Assembly (NCBI GenBank): GCA_944320105.1
Contig: CALUGA010000016.1
Span: forward strand, 1-51,745
Direction of reading: 5' to 3'
Source of the DNA: an uncultured Prevotella sp.
GTDB lineage: Bacteria > Bacteroidota > Bacteroidia > Bacteroidales > Bacteroidaceae
Length of the DNA stretch: 51,745 nt
Part shown: positions 35,921-44,183 of the stretch, one piece after another
How positions within the stretch are numbered: position 1 is the stretch's first letter
Layout: each line of letters begins with the position of its first letter
Notes under the pieces: model-generated
What the model was told of the DNA's origin: nothing
What the model saw: the letters and a program-made list of their open reading frames with translations, nothing else
Database searches by the model: none
Position numbers and translations under genes: made by a program

Positions 35921-36486
35921 TGGAACTGCTCAAGCAACGCATACTGCAGGACGGCAAGTGCTATCCCGGCGGCATACTCAAGGTTGACAGCTTCATAAAC
36001 CACCAGATGGACCCAAACCTCATGATGGAGCTGGCGCGCGAACTGGCCCGCATCTACGCCGGGCGGGCTATAAACAAGATAGTCACCATCGAGGCCAGCG
36101 GCATAGCCCCGGCCATAATGACGGGCTACCTCATGCAGCTGCCCGTGGTGTTCATAAAGAAGAAGCAGCCCAAGACCATGGAGCGAATGCTCTCGGCCAC
36201 CGTCCACTCCTTTACCAAGGACCGCGACTACACCGTGTGCATCAGCGCCGACTTCCTCACGCCTGCCGACCGCGTGCTATTCATCGACGACTTCCTGGCC
36301 AACGGCAACGCCGCCAAGGGCGTAATCGACCTCTGCCGGCAGGCCGGCGCGCGCATCGAGGCCATGGCCTTCCTCATAGAGAAAGCCTTCCAGCACGGCG
36401 GCGACTGCCTCCGCTCCCTCGGCATAAGCTACACCGCCCTGGCCACCGTCAAGAGCCTCGACGGCTGCCGCATAGAGCTGGAGTAG
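35920..36486 (+). CDS. xpt: Xanthine phosphoribosyltransferase
   Basis: A 188-residue purine-salvage enzyme that converts xanthine and PRPP to XMP in the cytoplasm. The start [25 protein letters not shown] is typical. The PRPP-binding motif is [14 protein letters not shown] (about 120-133), and [11 protein letters not shown] and the flexible loop [17 protein letters not shown] are present. Length is normal. Its start codon shares one base with the upstream stop (TGATG). No purine riboswitch can serve it here because it is inside an operon. Confidence 0.95.
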   Translation: MELLKQRILQDGKCYPGGILKVDSFINHQMDPNLMMELARELARIYAGRAINKIVTIEASGIAPAIMTGYLMQLPVVFIKKKQPKTMERMLSATVHSFTKDRDYTVCISADFLTPADRVLFIDDFLANGNAAKGVIDLCRQAGARIEAMAFLIEKAFQHGGDCLRSLGISYTALATVKSLDGCRIELE

Positions 36487-36542
36487 CCGACAGCAGCATC
36501 ACCCTGAGCTTCAGCAAGAATATCACTGAGCTTCTGCAAGAT

Positions 36543-36583
36543 GCGAAACGCGCCGTTTTGGAGTCCAAAACGGCGCGTCTCGC
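36543..36583. terminator. Bidirectional hairpin between xpt and mutS
   Basis: 20-base arms 36543-36562 and 36564-36583 pair with one mismatch around AAACGCGCCGTTTT, a variant of the AAACGGCCTGTTT palindrome family. It separates the convergent xpt and mutS genes, where it could stop transcription in both directions. Confidence 0.7.
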
Positions 36584-36608
36584 GTTGTGATATGGCAGGT
36601 TTGGCATT

Positions 36609-39233
36609 TCACTTCCCCCCCACTATCTTCTTTATGTCGTTGAGCTTGTTGAGGGCTTCTACGGGCGTGAGGTTGTTGATGTCGAGTCCGAGGATTTCGT
36701 CGCGTATCTGGCAGAGCACGGGGTCGTCGAGCTGGAAGAAGCTGAGCTGCATGCCCTCGCGGCTGCCGGCTATCTGGGCGGTGGGCTTTGCGGCGGAGCC
36801 TACGCCGGCACCCTCGGCCTCGAGCTGCCGGAGGATGGTGCCGGCGCGCTTCACTATGCTGCGGGGCATGCCGGCTATCTCGGCCACGTGTATGCCGAAG
36901 GAGTGCTCCGAGCCGCCGCGCTGCAGCTTTCGGAGGAAGATTACCTTGCCGTCCTGCTCCTTTACGCTTACGTTGTAGTTCTTTATGCGGGCGAAGTGCT
37001 TCTCCATCTCGTTAAGCTCGTGGTAGTGGGTGGCGAAGAGGGTGCGCGCCCTTGCGCGGGGCTGCTCGTGGAGGTATTCCACTATGGCCCAGGCGATGGA
37101 GATGCCGTCGTAGGTGCTGGTGCCGCGGCCCAGCTCGTCGAAGAGCACGAGCGAGCGCGGCGAGGCGTTGTTGAGTATGTTGGCGGCCTCGGTCATTTCC
37201 ACCATGAAGGTAGATTCGCCGAGCGATATGTTGTCGCTGGCTCCCACGCGGGTGAATATTTTGTCCACCAGGCCTATTTTCGCGGCCTCTGCCGGCACGA
37301 AGCCGCCCATCTGGGCCAATAGCACTATGAGTGCGGTTTGGCGCAGCAGGGCCGACTTTCCGGCCATGTTGGGCCCGGTTATTATCATTATCTGCTGGCT
37401 TTCGGAGTCGAGGTGAATGTCGTTGGGCACGTATGTCTCGCCCGGTGGCAGCTGCGTCTCTATCACGGGGTGGCGGCCCTGGGAGATGTCGATTACGTCG
37501 GATGCGTCGACCTGCGGCCTTACGTAGCGGTGCTCCTCGGCGGCCTTGGCCATGGATAGGAGGCAGTCGAGGCGCGCCATGACGTTGGCGTCGATCTGTA
37601 TCTGCGGTATGAACTCCTGCATCGACATCACCAGCTCGCCGAAGAGCCTTGCCTCCAGGGCCAGTATCTTGTCCTCGGCGCCGAGAATCTTCTCCTCATA
37701 CTCCTTAAGCTCCTGCGTTATGTACCGCTCGGCGTTGGCCAGGGTCTGCTTGCGCACCCATGTGGGCGGCACCTTGTCCTTGTAGGTGTTGCGCACTTCG
37801 AGGTAGTAGCCGAACACGTTGTTGTAGCCAATCTTCAGGCTGGCTATGCCCGTAAGCTCAGTCTCGCGTTCCTGTATGCGCATGAGGTAGTCCTTGCCGC
37901 CCGAGGCTATGGAGCGCAGCTCGTCGAGTTCGGGGCTTACGCCGCTGTTTATCACGCCGCCCTTGGCCACGAGCTGCGGCGGGTCGGCCGCAAGCTCGCG
38001 CTCTATGCGCTCGCGGAGCGAATCGCAGGGACCCAGCTGCTCGCCCATGCGCCTCAGGGCGTCGTTGGCGGCGCTCTGGCAGGCTGCCTTTATGGGCTTC
38101 ACGGCCTGCAGGGCCACGCGCAGCTGCGCCACCTCGCGTGGCGACACGCGGCCCACGGCCACTTTCGAGATGATGCGCTCCAGGTCGCCCACGCGGCGCA
38201 GCTGCTCGTCTATGCAGCGGCGGAAGTCGGGCTGCCGGAAGAAGTGCTCCACCACGTCGAGCCGCTCGCGCACGGGCCGCTCGTCCTTGAGGGGGAACAC
38301 CACCCAGCGGCGCAGCATCCTGCCGCCCATGGGCGACACGGTGCGGTCTATCACGTCGAGCAGCGATGCGCCGCCCTCCTGCATGGGCTGCAGCAGCTCG
38401 AGCGAGCGTATGGTGAACTTGTCGAGCCTCACGTAGCGCTCCTCCTCGATGCGTGCGAGCGAGGTGATGTGGCCTATGTGCGTGTGCTGCGTCATCTCGA
38501 GGTACTGCAGCACGGCGCCGCTGGCCACTATGCCGCTCTCCATGTGGTCCACGCCGAAGCCCTTGAGGCTCCTCACGCCGAAGTGGCGCAGCAGCTTCTG
38601 GCGTGCGGCCTGGGGGGTGAACACCCAGTCGTCGAGCTCGAAGGTGAAGAACTTGGTGCCGAAGCGGCGCTCGAACTCCTCCTTGCGCCCCCTTTCGTGG
38701 AGCACCTCCTTGGGTGCGAAGTTGGCCAGCAGCTTCTCAACGTAGTCGGTTGTTCCCTCGCCGGTGAGGAACTCGCCGGTGGATATGTCGAGGAAGGCCA
38801 CGCCGCAGGCCGCCTTGCCCATGTGTACGGCAGCCAGGAAGTTGTTTTCCTTGTAGTTGAGCACGTTGTCGGTCATGGCCACGCCCGGCGTCACCAGTTC
38901 GGTGATGCCGCGCTTCACGAGCTTCTTGGTGAGCTTGGGGTCCTCGAGCTGGTCGCAGATGGCCACGCGCTTTCCGGCTCGCACGAGCCTTGGCAGGTAG
39001 GTGTCGAGCGCGTGGTGGGGGAATCCGGCCATCTCAGTCTCGGTCTTGCCGCCGGCGCCGTTGCCGCGCCTGGTGAGCGTTATGCCGAGTATGCGCGAGG
39101 CCGTTACGGCGTCCTCGCAGTAAGTCTCGTAGAAGTCGCCGCAGCGGAACAGCAGCACGGCGTCGGGGTGCTTCGCCTTGAGGTCGAAGAACTGCTTCAT
39201 CATCGGCGTAAGCCCGTTGTCATTCTTGGCCAT
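36609..39233 (-). CDS. mutS: DNA mismatch repair protein MutS
   Basis: An 874-residue ATPase that binds mismatches and recruits MutL. The N-terminal mismatch-binding domain has [28 protein letters not shown] with the Phe-x-Glu-type wedge (FYE). The C-terminal ATPase has Walker A GPNMAGKS (about 620-627), [10 protein letters not shown], Walker [13 protein letters not shown] and ATHYHELNE. The end KKIVGGK reaches the stop at 36609. It is MutS1 by length and order. A MutSA-type promoter box lies upstream at 39334-39362; the gene is convergent with xpt. Confidence 0.97.
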   Translation of the reverse strand: MAKNDNGLTPMMKQFFDLKAKHPDAVLLFRCGDFYETYCEDAVTASRILGITLTRRGNGAGGKTETEMAGFPHHALDTYLPRLVRAGKRVAICDQLEDPKLTKKLVKRGITELVTPGVAMTDNVLNYKENNFLAAVHMGKAACGVAFLDISTGEFLTGEGTTDYVEKLLANFAPKEVLHERGRKEEFERRFGTKFFTFELDDWVFTPQAARQKLLRHFGVRSLKGFGVDHMESGIVASGAVLQYLEMTQHTHIGHITSLARIEEERYVRLDKFTIRSLELLQPMQEGGASLLDVIDRTVSPMGGRMLRRWVVFPLKDERPVRERLDVVEHFFRQPDFRRCIDEQLRRVGDLERIISKVAVGRVSPREVAQLRVALQAVKPIKAACQSAANDALRRMGEQLGPCDSLRERIERELAADPPQLVAKGGVINSGVSPELDELRSIASGGKDYLMRIQERETELTGIASLKIGYNNVFGYYLEVRNTYKDKVPPTWVRKQTLANAERYITQELKEYEEKILGAEDKILALEARLFGELVMSMQEFIPQIQIDANVMARLDCLLSMAKAAEEHRYVRPQVDASDVIDISQGRHPVIETQLPPGETYVPNDIHLDSESQQIMIITGPNMAGKSALLRQTALIVLLAQMGGFVPAEAAKIGLVDKIFTRVGASDNISLGESTFMVEMTEAANILNNASPRSLVLFDELGRGTSTYDGISIAWAIVEYLHEQPRARARTLFATHYHELNEMEKHFARIKNYNVSVKEQDGKVIFLRKLQRGGSEHSFGIHVAEIAGMPRSIVKRAGTILRQLEAEGAGVGSAAKPTAQIAGSREGMQLSFFQLDDPVLCQIRDEILGLDINNLTPVEALNKLNDIKKIVGGK

Positions 39234-39333
39234 TGTAGGTTTTGTTTTTTTGTTTTTCGGGAGGTGGGGCAGGGTGCGCCTGCCGCGCCGCCGCCTGTTG
39301 GGGCAGGGTGGGGCGGGGCGCCGTACTGCCCTG

Positions 39334-39362
39334 CAAAGTTACTCAAAAAAGGCGAAAAACAA
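39334..39362 (-). promoter_or_regulatory. Predicted promoter of mutS
   Basis: On the minus strand, TTG (39360-39362), 18 bases, TAACTTTG (39334-39341), about 100 bases before the mutS ATG. Spacing is one base short of the usual 19-20. Confidence 0.6.
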
Positions 39363-39377
39363 AGCGGGCGGGCGCGC

Positions 39378-39484
39378 TATTTGGCTTATAGGGCTTATAA
39401 GGCTTATAGGGCTTATAGGCCAAATAGGGCTTATAGGCCAAATAGGCCAAATAGGCCGGATAGGCCGGATAGGCCGGATAGGCC
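39378..39484. repeat. TATAGGCC/AAATAGGCC tandem array
   Basis: Irregular units of 9-10 bases (GGGCTTATA, AAATAGGCC, GGATAGGCC) fill about 107 bases between the mutS promoter and the terminator of the next gene. The same words, in the same variants, occur at 48016-48095 and 48698-48790, and a scrap (GGCCTATAAGCC) lies at 29813. The other bases of 39234-39584 hold the mutS promoter and the hairpin at 39488. Confidence 0.9.
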
Positions 39485-39487
39485 ACC

Positions 39488-39533
39488 AACAAGAAAGCGC
39501 GCGGCCCGGGGTGGGGCTGCGCGCTTTCTTGTT
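39488..39533 (-). terminator. Hairpin after the 980-aa T9SS protein gene
   Basis: 15-base perfect arms AACAAGAAAGCGCGC (39488-39502) and its complement (39519-39533), 51 bases past the minus-strand stop at 39585. A U tract is lacking. Confidence 0.6.
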
Positions 39534-39584
39534 AGGGCCTTGGGGCTGCCGCGTGGGCGGCAGGCCCAAAGGGCTTGGTTAGCT

Positions 39585-42527
39585 TTACTTAATCACCACC
39601 TTCTTGCCGCCGATGATGTTAAGGCCCTTCTGCGGCTTCTGCAGGCGCTGGCCTGCCAGGTTGTAGACGGGCTGGTCGGCGAGGGCGGCGTCGGCCTCCA
39701 CGCCGCTTATGCCGTTGACGGTGGTGACATGTATGGGTTCAATCTCGGCTGTGCCGTTGTAGATTTGGTTGAACACTGCGAAGAGGTCGTACTCCTTGCC
39801 GTCGTTGGCGTAGCTCTCCACTGCCTTGTTGTTGCCGAAGAGCTGTATCTTCTGGCCGTCGGCCTCGGCGTAGTAGTTGGTGTATTCGCCGTCCTGCTCG
39901 CTGGTGATGGTCACGCGGGTGAGCATCACGTAGTCGCACTTGTGCTCCATGGCCAGCAGCTCTGCGATGGTGGCCTGTGTGGGCTGTGCCTCGTCCTGGC
40001 TCTCGGTGATGGTCAGTGCGTCGGCGTTGGTGAAGGCGTTGTCCTTAAGCTCGGGTATGCCGTGGTAGTAAGCGAAGTCGCCCTTCACGGTGCCGCTCAC
40101 TATGGCGTTAGCGGGTATCTCAAGCGCGGTGTTGTAGAGCATGATGGCCTTGTCGCCCTCGCGCAGGTGGATGGTGTTGCCGTCAACGTAAACCACCTTT
40201 GCCCTGGTGAGCGTGAGGTTTACGTAAGCCTTGTTGGCGGTAAGCCCGTTGAGCGATGCTATGGTCTCGGTGCTGAACTCAACTGCGGTGAGCGTCTTCT
40301 CGGCCACGGGGCTGGTCTGTCCGTCCTTTACGGCGATGGCCTTCACGGTGGTGGTGGCGGTAACGTCGAATGGTGCTGTGTACTCCTGGCTCTCCTTGGT
40401 AGGCTCGCTGCCGTCGGTGGTGTAGTAGATGGTGGCGCCTTCCTCGGCGGTGATGGTTACGGTGGCCTTGCCCTCGAACTCGGCCGGGCCGTCAATCACG
40501 GGAGCTGCCAGCTCGCCCGGTGCCACGTAGGGCGTAGCGGCTATGGGCTGCACCTCGGCTGCGCCGTTGTAAGTGGCGTTGAACACTGCGGTGAGGTTGT
40601 ACTCCTTGCCGTTGCCGGCGTAGTCCTTCACGGCGTCATCGTTGCCGTAGAGCTGCACCTTCTGGCCGTCGGCGTTGGCGTAGTAGTTGGTGTACTTGTC
40701 CGACTGCTCGCTGGTGATGGTCACCTTGCTCAGCAGCACGTAGTCGCAGATGTGCTCCATGGCCAGCAGCTCCTCGATGGTGGCGGGGGTAGGCTCGGCA
40801 GGCACGTCGCTCGGGGTGATGGTGAGCTTGTCGGCCGTGGTCTCGGCGTTGTCCACAAGCTCGTGTATGCCGCGGTAGTTCTTGTAGTCCATCTTCACCG
40901 TGCCGCTCACGGTGGCGTTCACGGGCATCTCAAGGTTGGTGTTGTAGAGCATCACGGCCATGTCGCCCTCGCGCAGGTAGATGTCCTTGCCGTCAACGTA
41001 GGTCACCTTGGCCTCGGTGAACTTCACGTTAAGTCCGGCCTGGTTCTTGGTGAAGTCGTTGATGCCGGCTATGGTCATGTACTCAATGGGGCGGAACTCC
41101 TTGGTGGCCACCTGGCTGGCCTGGCCGTCCTTCACGGCGATGGCCTTTACGGTGGTGGCCTCGGTCACGTCGAACGGGGCGGTGTACTCCTTGCTCTGCT
41201 CGGTAGGCTCGGTGCCGTCGGTGGTGTAGTAGATGGTGGCGCCGTCCTCGGCGGTGATGGTAACTGTGGCCTTGCCGTCGAACTCCTCTTCGCCTTCAAT
41301 CACGGGCGCTGCCACAACGACAGTGCTCGAACCTGTGGCCACCACGGCCACCTCGTCGAGGAAGAAGCGGTTGTCGCCCGATGGGTCGGAGGCAAACATT
41401 ATCTTGGTCTCAGCCGTTCCGCCGAGGATGGTAAGCTCGTATTCGCCCCACTGTGCGTCAGGCAGCGTTACGGTGCCGTTGGCTATCTGTCCGCCGCCGC
41501 TCACGGTTACGTTGAGCGTGGTGGCATCGCCTTTCCACGCGCCGGCCCTGAAGTAGAGCGTGGCGTCGCCGTTGAGGCCTGCCAGGGCGGGAGTCTCTAT
41601 TGAGCCTGCCTCTTTGCTTGCGCCGAGCTTTACGCACTTGTTGGCGCGGCCGCCGTTGCCGAGCGTCCATCCCTCGTTGTCGTAGGTTATGTCGCCCTGG
41701 CCGGCGTTGCCGTTCCAAAGGCCGTCGTTGCCGCCCTGGCCGGTGTTCTGGTCGAAGCTCTCGTAGAAGAGGGCGTTGCTATAGTCTTTCTTGTAGTCGA
41801 TGGTGTACTGCGCCGACGAAGGGCCGTAGGCATCGTTGCCGGCGTAGCTGGCGGTGATGGTGGCCTGGCCCAGCTCGCTGCCAAAGGTCACGGCACCCGT
41901 GGTGGCGTCAACCTTGGCCACTGCCTCGTTGTCGCTCGCGTAGGCCACCTGTCCTGCCTCTGCCGGGGTGAGCGTGGCCTTGGGGGCCGTGAACTCGCCC
42001 TCCTTGCCCTGCAGCACGGTGATGGTCTGGCCGTCAACGTCCTCGCCGAAGGTCACCGTGGTGGCCGTCTTCAAGTCGCCAGATATGGTTACGGTGATTT
42101 TCTTCACGCGATACTGGCCGCCGCCCGGGTGGGTGAACGTAACCGAGTTGGCGTTGCCTTGCCAGGTGTGGGAGGAGTAGTCGTAGGTGCCGGCCGATAC
42201 GGTGAGCTTGCCTTCGCCGCTCGGCGTGTATTTGTCGCTTGCGTACTCAAAGGCCACGCTTGTGACGGCCGACGAGGCGGCGTTGGCCGTCACGGTGATG
42301 GCGTTGTTCTGGTACCAGCGCACCTGCCCTCCGTTGAAAACCGTTTTGTTCGAGGCTCCGTCGCCGCTGAAGGTGAGCGTGCTGTTGGCTCCCTTTTCCT
42401 CGGTCATCTCGGTGTTGTTAGCGTAGTCCAGCGTGCTGATGTCATACACATCCTGGGCTTGCATTATGCTGCCTGCGAACACTGCCGCGAGTAGCATCAA
42501 GCCCTTTCTGAGTAATTTTTGTTTCAT
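39585..42527 (-). CDS. T9SS-exported protein with chitobiase-type Ig repeats
   Basis: A 980-residue secreted protein with signal peptide MKQKLLRKGLMLLAAVFAGSIMQAQ. Modules: an N-terminal beta domain with FSGDGASNKTVFNGG, a BACON/Ig2-like segment (ASDNEAVAKVDATTGAVTFG), a jelly-roll-like domain (ALFYESFDQNTGQGGN), then two tandem copies of a pair: a chitobiase/beta-hexosaminidase C-terminal-like Ig domain (ATIYYTTDGTEPT and ATIYYTTDGSEPT) and a module of about 160 residues that looks OB-fold-like (YVDGKDIYLREGDMAVMLYNT and its twin). The tail VYNLAGQRLQKPQKGLNIIGGKKVVIK-type end is the Prevotella form of the T9SS sorting domain. It may be surface-anchored. No enzyme active site is recognised. 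Confidence 0.87.
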   Translation of the reverse strand: MKQKLLRKGLMLLAAVFAGSIMQAQDVYDISTLDYANNTEMTEEKGANSTLTFSGDGASNKTVFNGGQVRWYQNNAITVTANAASSAVTSVAFEYASDKYTPSGEGKLTVSAGTYDYSSHTWQGNANSVTFTHPGGGQYRVKKITVTISGDLKTATTVTFGEDVDGQTITVLQGKEGEFTAPKATLTPAEAGQVAYASDNEAVAKVDATTGAVTFGSELGQATITASYAGNDAYGPSSAQYTIDYKKDYSNALFYESFDQNTGQGGNDGLWNGNAGQGDITYDNEGWTLGNGGRANKCVKLGASKEAGSIETPALAGLNGDATLYFRAGAWKGDATTLNVTVSGGGQIANGTVTLPDAQWGEYELTILGGTAETKIMFASDPSGDNRFFLDEVAVVATGSSTVVVAAPVIEGEEEFDGKATVTITAEDGATIYYTTDGTEPTEQSKEYTAPFDVTEATTVKAIAVKDGQASQVATKEFRPIEYMTIAGINDFTKNQAGLNVKFTEAKVTYVDGKDIYLREGDMAVMLYNTNLEMPVNATVSGTVKMDYKNYRGIHELVDNAETTADKLTITPSDVPAEPTPATIEELLAMEHICDYVLLSKVTITSEQSDKYTNYYANADGQKVQLYGNDDAVKDYAGNGKEYNLTAVFNATYNGAAEVQPIAATPYVAPGELAAPVIDGPAEFEGKATVTITAEEGATIYYTTDGSEPTKESQEYTAPFDVTATTTVKAIAVKDGQTSPVAEKTLTAVEFSTETIASLNGLTANKAYVNLTLTRAKVVYVDGNTIHLREGDKAIMLYNTALEIPANAIVSGTVKGDFAYYHGIPELKDNAFTNADALTITESQDEAQPTQATIAELLAMEHKCDYVMLTRVTITSEQDGEYTNYYAEADGQKIQLFGNNKAVESYANDGKEYDLFAVFNQIYNGTAEIEPIHVTTVNGISGVEADAALADQPVYNLAGQRLQKPQKGLNIIGGKKVVIK

Positions 42528-42563
42528 GATGTTTGGTTTTAATTAATGAAGTGTTATCAGTTG

Positions 42564-42571
42564 CAAAGTTA
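42564..42571 (-). promoter_or_regulatory. Predicted -7 box of the 980-aa T9SS gene
   Basis: TAACTTTG on the minus strand, 36 bases upstream of the ATG at 42527. No clear -33 box at the expected distance. Confidence 0.5.
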
Positions 42572-42768
42572 GCCACACGGTGTTGCAGGCTTGTTAGCTT
42601 GCTGTTAATATGGCGTTTCAGTAGGGCGTGGCCGCCGCTTTTTGCGCGTCGGCCGTGGGAATCTCGCGCGCGTTGGCCGAGTGGCCGCCGCGTTTCGTCG
42701 TACTTATACCGCAAATATACAAAACATTTCCTTAGGTTGTGCAGGTGCTAACATTAATTTAAGTGAAA

Positions 42769-42803
42769 AAGCCCCTCTCCGGCTCTCCCCGGTTGGGAGA
42801 GGG
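42769..42803 (-). repeat. Intergenic copy of the CCCACCGGGGAGAGCC hairpin repeat
   Basis: Read on the minus strand this 35-base hairpin is almost identical to 22187-22222 inside the GH2 gene and similar to 27200-27232. It can form a stem-loop (CCCTCTCC...GGAGAGCC / GGAGAGGGG). Confidence 0.8.
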
Positions 42804-42824
42804 CAGTGGTAGTACAGGCTCGAT

Positions 42825-43098
42825 GCGGGTTGCAAACCACCACGTTGCGGTGGGTTTGCAACCATTTTGCCTCCCACGCATCCTCCCACGCATCCTCCCA
42901 CGCATCCTCCCACGTTGCGGCGGGTTTGCAACCCGCCGCTGTCTGTGGCCGGGTCTGAGACCCGGTGAAGAGAACAAGCTGATTTGAAGCGGGTTGCAAA
43001 CCCGCAACAGGATGCAGGCGGGTTGCAAACCCGCATGAACGTGGGTGTTTTCGTTGGAGTTTTCGTTGGAGTGTTCGTTGGAGTTTTCGGTTGGAGTT
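42825..43098. repeat. GCGGGTTTGCAACCCGC palindromes and 12-base tandem repeats
   Basis: Palindromes GCGGGTTTGCAACCCGC or close variants at 42825-42838 (part), 42918-42938, 42989-43005 and 43018-43034, and CCGGGTCTGAGACCCGG at 42949-42965. About 3.5 tandem copies of CCTCCCACGCAT lie at 42870-42913 and four of TTTTCGTTGGAG at 43048-43098. With the copies at 42769 and 43173, this fills most of the gene-free stretch 42528-43374; no ORF there looks real. Confidence 0.85.
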
Positions 43099-43172
43099 CA
43101 TTGGTGTTGTCGCTGAGGGGCGCACTGACTGGCTCTTTTACGTAACGAATTGGTTACGAGGCGGATACGGAT

Positions 43173-43203
43173 GCGCGCCGTTCCGCATTGCGAAACGGCG
43201 CGC
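43173..43203. repeat. AAACGGCGCG palindrome
   Basis: 15-base arms 43173-43187 and 43189-43203 pair with one mismatch (GCGCGCCGTTCCGCA and complement). It belongs to the same loose family as 36543-36583 and, by the AAACGG core, 2005-2097. Confidence 0.75.
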
Positions 43204-43374
43204 ATTGCGCTGCCAAACGGCCTTTGTTGCGCCGCGGAAAGGGCCATGCGGGCGTGCGGCGGGGCAGGGTGGGGTGGGGCGGAGCCTGCTTTGTAAACTA
43301 TTTTGGCCCTTGCTGCGCTGAGCCGCCCGGGCTTGTCGCCGTGGCCGTGCGGGGGCGGGCCGGCGGGGCGATGC

Positions 43375-44052
43375 TCAGTGGAAGCGGTAGCCCACGGTGA
43401 ACTGGAATGCCGAGCACTTGTTGTGGCTGTCGTCGTACACGTCGGTTAGGCCGAAGGCGTAGCGTGCGTCGAACACAATGTTATTTATCTCGTATGACAT
43501 GCCGATGGGCAGCGACAGGGCGAAGTCGTTGGTGTTGAGGTCGTCTTCCGATAAGTCCACGCTGCCGTACATCCCGCCCGATTCGGCGTAGACGGTCATT
43601 TGCTCCTTGGCCTTGGTGAGTATCTGCGGCTGCAGGCCCACCTTCAGTGCCAGGCCCTTGGCCACGTAGAAGTTGGCCATGATGGGTATGTTGAGGTAGT
43701 TGAGCGATAGCTTTATGTCCTTTGCGCCTATGCGCTCGCTTCCCTGATGTATGCCGAACTCGTCGAAGCGGCAGCCCAGCGTGGAGTAGGTGAGGCCGGC
43801 CGAGAGGGCCAGCACCGGGTTTGCCTGCCACTCCACCTCGCCTCCGATGACGAAGCCCACCTTGGGTAAGGCCTCGATGGTGCCTGCGCCCGGTATGCCG
43901 AGCAGCGCGTCGAGGTCTACGTCGGCGTCGGACAGGGTTGACACTGTTACGCCCACCATGGGCTTCAGGCTCAGTTTGCCGGGTTGCGCCTGGGCCTGGG
44001 CCAGCGTGGCGGCCATGGCCATGATGGCCAGTGATAGCAGTTTTTTCTTCAT
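43375..44052 (-). CDS. PorT-like outer-membrane beta-barrel protein
   Basis: A 225-residue protein beginning MKKKLLSLAIMAMAATLAQAQA (signal peptide). The rest alternates amphipathic strands: KPMVGVTVSTL, GFVIGGEVEW, VLALSAGLTYSTLG, NYLNIPIMANFYVAKGLALKVGLQPQIL, and the end FQFTVGYRFH with the C-terminal aromatic of outer-membrane barrels. The KVGLQPQ strand and the overall pattern fit the PorT/OMP_b-brl_2 family, porin-like small barrels abundant in Bacteroidota. Exact role is unknown. It is 131 bases downstream of polA and probably independently transcribed. Confidence 0.85.
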   Translation of the reverse strand: MKKKLLSLAIMAMAATLAQAQAQPGKLSLKPMVGVTVSTLSDADVDLDALLGIPGAGTIEALPKVGFVIGGEVEWQANPVLALSAGLTYSTLGCRFDEFGIHQGSERIGAKDIKLSLNYLNIPIMANFYVAKGLALKVGLQPQILTKAKEQMTVYAESGGMYGSVDLSEDDLNTNDFALSLPIGMSYEINNIVFDARYAFGLTDVYDDSHNKCSAFQFTVGYRFH

Positions 44053-44183
44053 AGGTCTTTTTTTTGGTTTGATGGCCGTTGGTTGTTGTGCTTGTGGCTC
44101 GCCGCTCCGCCGGGCAGGGCTGCCCGGTTGAGACTCACCGCCGCATATTTTCTTAATTCTTAATTTTTAATTCTTAATTCATT

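Noticed and set aside
39378-39484. CRISPR-like or VNTR gene from the TATAGGCC array
   Set aside because: Units are 9-10 bases, irregular and without spacers. No ORF through it is likely to be expressed.
38244-41603. 1119-codon plus-strand frame across mutS and the T9SS gene
   Set aside because: It spans two real opposite-strand genes and the repeat array between them, and reads as a composition artefact (repetitive YRAYRPNRP from the array).
42704-43125. Several ORFs in the 42.5-43.4 kb gap
   Set aside because: They are translations of palindromic and tandem repeats.
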